Below the pieces are notes generated by a model that made no database searches, had not been told where the DNA came from, and saw only the letters and a list, made by a program, of their open reading frames with translations. From the NCBI RefSeq assembly GCF_042665255.1, contig NZ_JBHTCD010000018.1: DNA of 64,000 nt; one strand, 5' to 3'. Source of the stretch: Insolitispirillum peregrinum (lineage in GTDB: Bacteria > Pseudomonadota > Alphaproteobacteria > Rhodospirillales > Rhodospirillaceae). Each line of letters opens with the position of its first letter. Position 1 is the first letter of the stretch. Shown here piece after piece: positions 62,406 through 64,000 of the stretch. The position numbers and the translations under genes were made by a program.

Positions 62406-63260
62406 TTACCGGACCTTGCGGATTCCGGGGCGCTGAAACAGCGGCAGGCCATAGCGTTTGGCAAACAGCTTCAGGCTTTTCAGGTGCATGGAATGGGCGG
62501 GGGTCCAGCGCAAGCTGCCACCGCTCTGGCGACGGTGGTCGTGGATAAAGCGAACCGCTGGCAGCAACTGGACCCGATACCCGTGCCGGTGAACGCGGGC
62601 ACACAGGTCTACGTCATCCATATAGAGGAAATAGGACTCGTCCATCGCGCCGGCCTGTTCGAACACATTCCGCCGCACGATCAAGCCGGTTCCCATCACC
62701 CAATCCACATCAAAGGGGGCTGTTCTGGGATGGTCCATCAGCAAGTGGCTGCGGTTAAGCCGGTTGAACGGGAAAAGGCGTTTCAGAAGTGACCTGCGAA
62801 CCGCCACATCCAGTACCGAGTAAAATGTCCGCGCCGAATATTGCAAAGACCCGTCCGGATTGATCAGCTCTGCCCCCACCAGTCCGACATCCGGATGCGC
62901 GTCCAGATAGGTCAGTGCGATGTGTAAATTGGCGGTTTCAGGGACGCAATCGGGATTCAGTACCAGAATGTAAGGCGCCGTCCCGGCGCGCGCGCCGATG
63001 TTCACCCCGGACCCAAATCCGCCATTGGTTGGTGACAGGATCAGGTCAACTTCGGGCGGCAAGGTCTCTTTCAGACGCTGCCCCGATCCATCTGGCGACA
63101 GATTGTCGACCACATGAATATTGTGTGGCCGGACTTGCCCTTGTTCCAGCAAACGGGTGACGCACTTCATCGTATCGTCGTAGGTTTTGTAATGTACAAT
63201 GACAATATCGACGAGCGCCGAGTTGATCATTCTGGCCGCCTTGTTCGTATCATCACACAT
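62406..63260 (-). CDS. Glycosyltransferase family 2 (rhamnosyltransferase-like)
   Basis: A 284-residue GT-A enzyme. VDIVIVHYKTYDDTMKCVTRL starts the fold, HVVDNLSPDGSG and SPTNGGFGSGVNIGAR bind the nucleotide sugar, and LVLNPDCVP is the DxD-equivalent. YFLYMDDVDLCARVHRHGYRV is typical of WbbL-like rhamnosyltransferases. I take ATG 63260, with AGGG upstream; 63275 and 63230 are alternatives. Donor sugar unproven. Confidence 0.82.
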   Translation of the reverse strand: MCDDTNKAARMINSALVDIVIVHYKTYDDTMKCVTRLLEQGQVRPHNIHVVDNLSPDGSGQRLKETLPPEVDLILSPTNGGFGSGVNIGARAGTAPYILVLNPDCVPETANLHIALTYLDAHPDVGLVGAELINPDGSLQYSARTFYSVLDVAVRRSLLKRLFPFNRLNRSHLLMDHPRTAPFDVDWVMGTGLIVRRNVFEQAGAMDESYFLYMDDVDLCARVHRHGYRVQLLPAVRFIHDHRRQSGGSLRWTPAHSMHLKSLKLFAKRYGLPLFQRPGIRKVR

Positions 63261-63389
63261 GCAACACCCTGACATTCAAGCGTTTTTCCGATGGGGGCTG
63301 ACTCTCCCACGCAGCGAGCAGGGAGGCCAGTGCCGAGCATGTCGCAGCCGCAGGGGACCGCGTCATGACGTGATGCGGGCACGGTATGT

Positions 63390-63483
63390 TAGAGCGTTTT
63401 CACACCGAGCGAAAACGCTCTTCCCTTTTAGGGCCGCATTTTCCGAGCCGTTGACCGGAGACGGTCAACTTGAAAATGCTTTA
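63390..63483. repeat. D+E composite palindromic element
   Basis: Nearly identical to 50355-50448: a D palindrome (63391-63421), a short CCCTTTTAGGG linker, and an E palindrome (63436-63479), TA at both ends. The exact repetition of the order and linker shows that D and E move as one unit. Confidence 0.75.
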
Positions 63484-64000
63484 ATGCCATGAAAATAAAC
63501 ATGATTTCTATGGAGTTCGGGTTTTTCCCCCGTGCGGTTCCCCCAAGGACCCCTATGGAGTCTCAGGCTGATAAATATATGGTGGCCGCAAATGGACAGG
63601 AAAAAAATTCTTTACGCATCGACAGATCAGCTTCTGCCGTAAAATAATGCCCTGATATCAGCCTTTATGGTCGGCCATGATTTCACGACTCTGGATGAAA
63701 TATACTTCTGCAAGCCGGAAGCCTGATGCAGTTTGCCCCATTATTTCCGCCTCTCCTGCGTGGTGCAGATATGCTTTTTTTTTTGTGTTGCTAAAATGGC
63801 ACAGGCTGGTATCCCTGCCTCATCAATGGGTGCCTGACTTGGTGCCGGAGTTGAATCGTGTTGTATCTCATATGGATAAGGTCTTTTATGATGGGCTTTG
63901 GTGTCATCCTTAACCCTTTCCGGTACCGGCTGCAGTGCGGGATATGCACGGCATTGCCTCGGGAAAAGAACGTGTAACGCGGTTGTTTTGCTCGCACAAA
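63484..64000. other. AT-richer right end without recognisable genes
   Basis: Base composition drops noticeably here compared with the genes to the left. Two overlapping open frames (63677-63913 plus, 63791-63997 minus) have no ribosome binding site, ordinary codon bias or recognisable motif. It may be the edge of an imported segment or decayed DNA. I see no repeat, tRNA or attachment site. Confidence 0.4.

Noticed and set aside
63677..63997. Overlapping open frames at the right end
   Set aside because: No ribosome binding site, no motif and atypical composition; each frame contradicts the other.

Overview
The window reads as GC-rich alphaproteobacterial chromosome, most likely Rhodospirillales (inferred). 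Supporting genes are a 1649-residue NAD-dependent glutamate dehydrogenase, cobST beside a J-domain gene, a TIGR02300-type acidic zinc-ribbon protein next to aroA-cmk-rpsA, hslVU, and a zf-CHCC complex I-type protein. A dense cluster of GANTC sites fits CcrM-type methylation.

Layout. 1-11.4 kb: the edge of an IS5-family element, a small membrane protein, then two polyamine modules. The first is LysR / agmatinase-like ureohydrolase / binding protein on the minus strand. The second is LysR / aminobutyraldehyde dehydrogenase / PotFGHI-type ABC importer on the plus strand. 11.5-16.5 kb: two identical tRNA-Ala(GGC) genes and aroA-cmk-rpsA. 16.9-18.1 kb: a fused, decayed transposase remnant. 18.2-18.65 kb: a gene-free stretch with three perfect DnaA boxes, an IHF consensus and nine GANTC sites, the best candidate for a replication origin. 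18.8-24.1 kb: a tightly overlapping glycan operon (cupin, GDP-perosamine synthase-like aminotransferase, methyltransferase, two glycosyltransferases, sulfotransferase). 24.2-28.6 kb: cobT, cobS, J-domain gene and bolA. 28.8-32.6 kb: manB-fcl-manC for GDP-mannose and GDP-fucose. 32.8-45 kb: an NMP/thymidine phosphorylase, an acyltransferase relic, two Wzz-like proteins, a transporter, a radical SAM enzyme, a PAS/Cache histidine kinase and a solute-binding protein. 45-61 kb: housekeeping genes (NAD-GDH, polA, thrC, an M16 peptidase, hslVU). 61.4-63.3 kb: a gene fragment, a second sulfotransferase and a GT2 glycosyltransferase. The last 500 bases are AT-richer and hold nothing I can identify.

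The most unusual property is a population of short palindromic elements in the gaps. Families A, B, C, D, E and I share the ends TA-GAGC...GCTC-TA, and family G has TA-GAC. They occur singly, as fixed composites, and nested. At 996-1114 an A+B composite sits in the loop of an otherwise intact hairpin with TA duplicated. At 38541-38737 a 179-bp element with 14-bp inverted ends is flanked by a perfect 9-bp direct repeat. At least five genes have their stop codon at an element boundary, because TA plus the first element base gives TAG or TAA.

Working together: the two polyamine modules can import di- and polyamines or guanidino compounds and send them toward GABA. The sugar genes supply GDP-mannose, GDP-fucose and GDP-perosamine for a surface polysaccharide that appears to be sulfated and chain-length controlled. 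The remaining blocks are ordinary housekeeping functions separated by the repeat elements.
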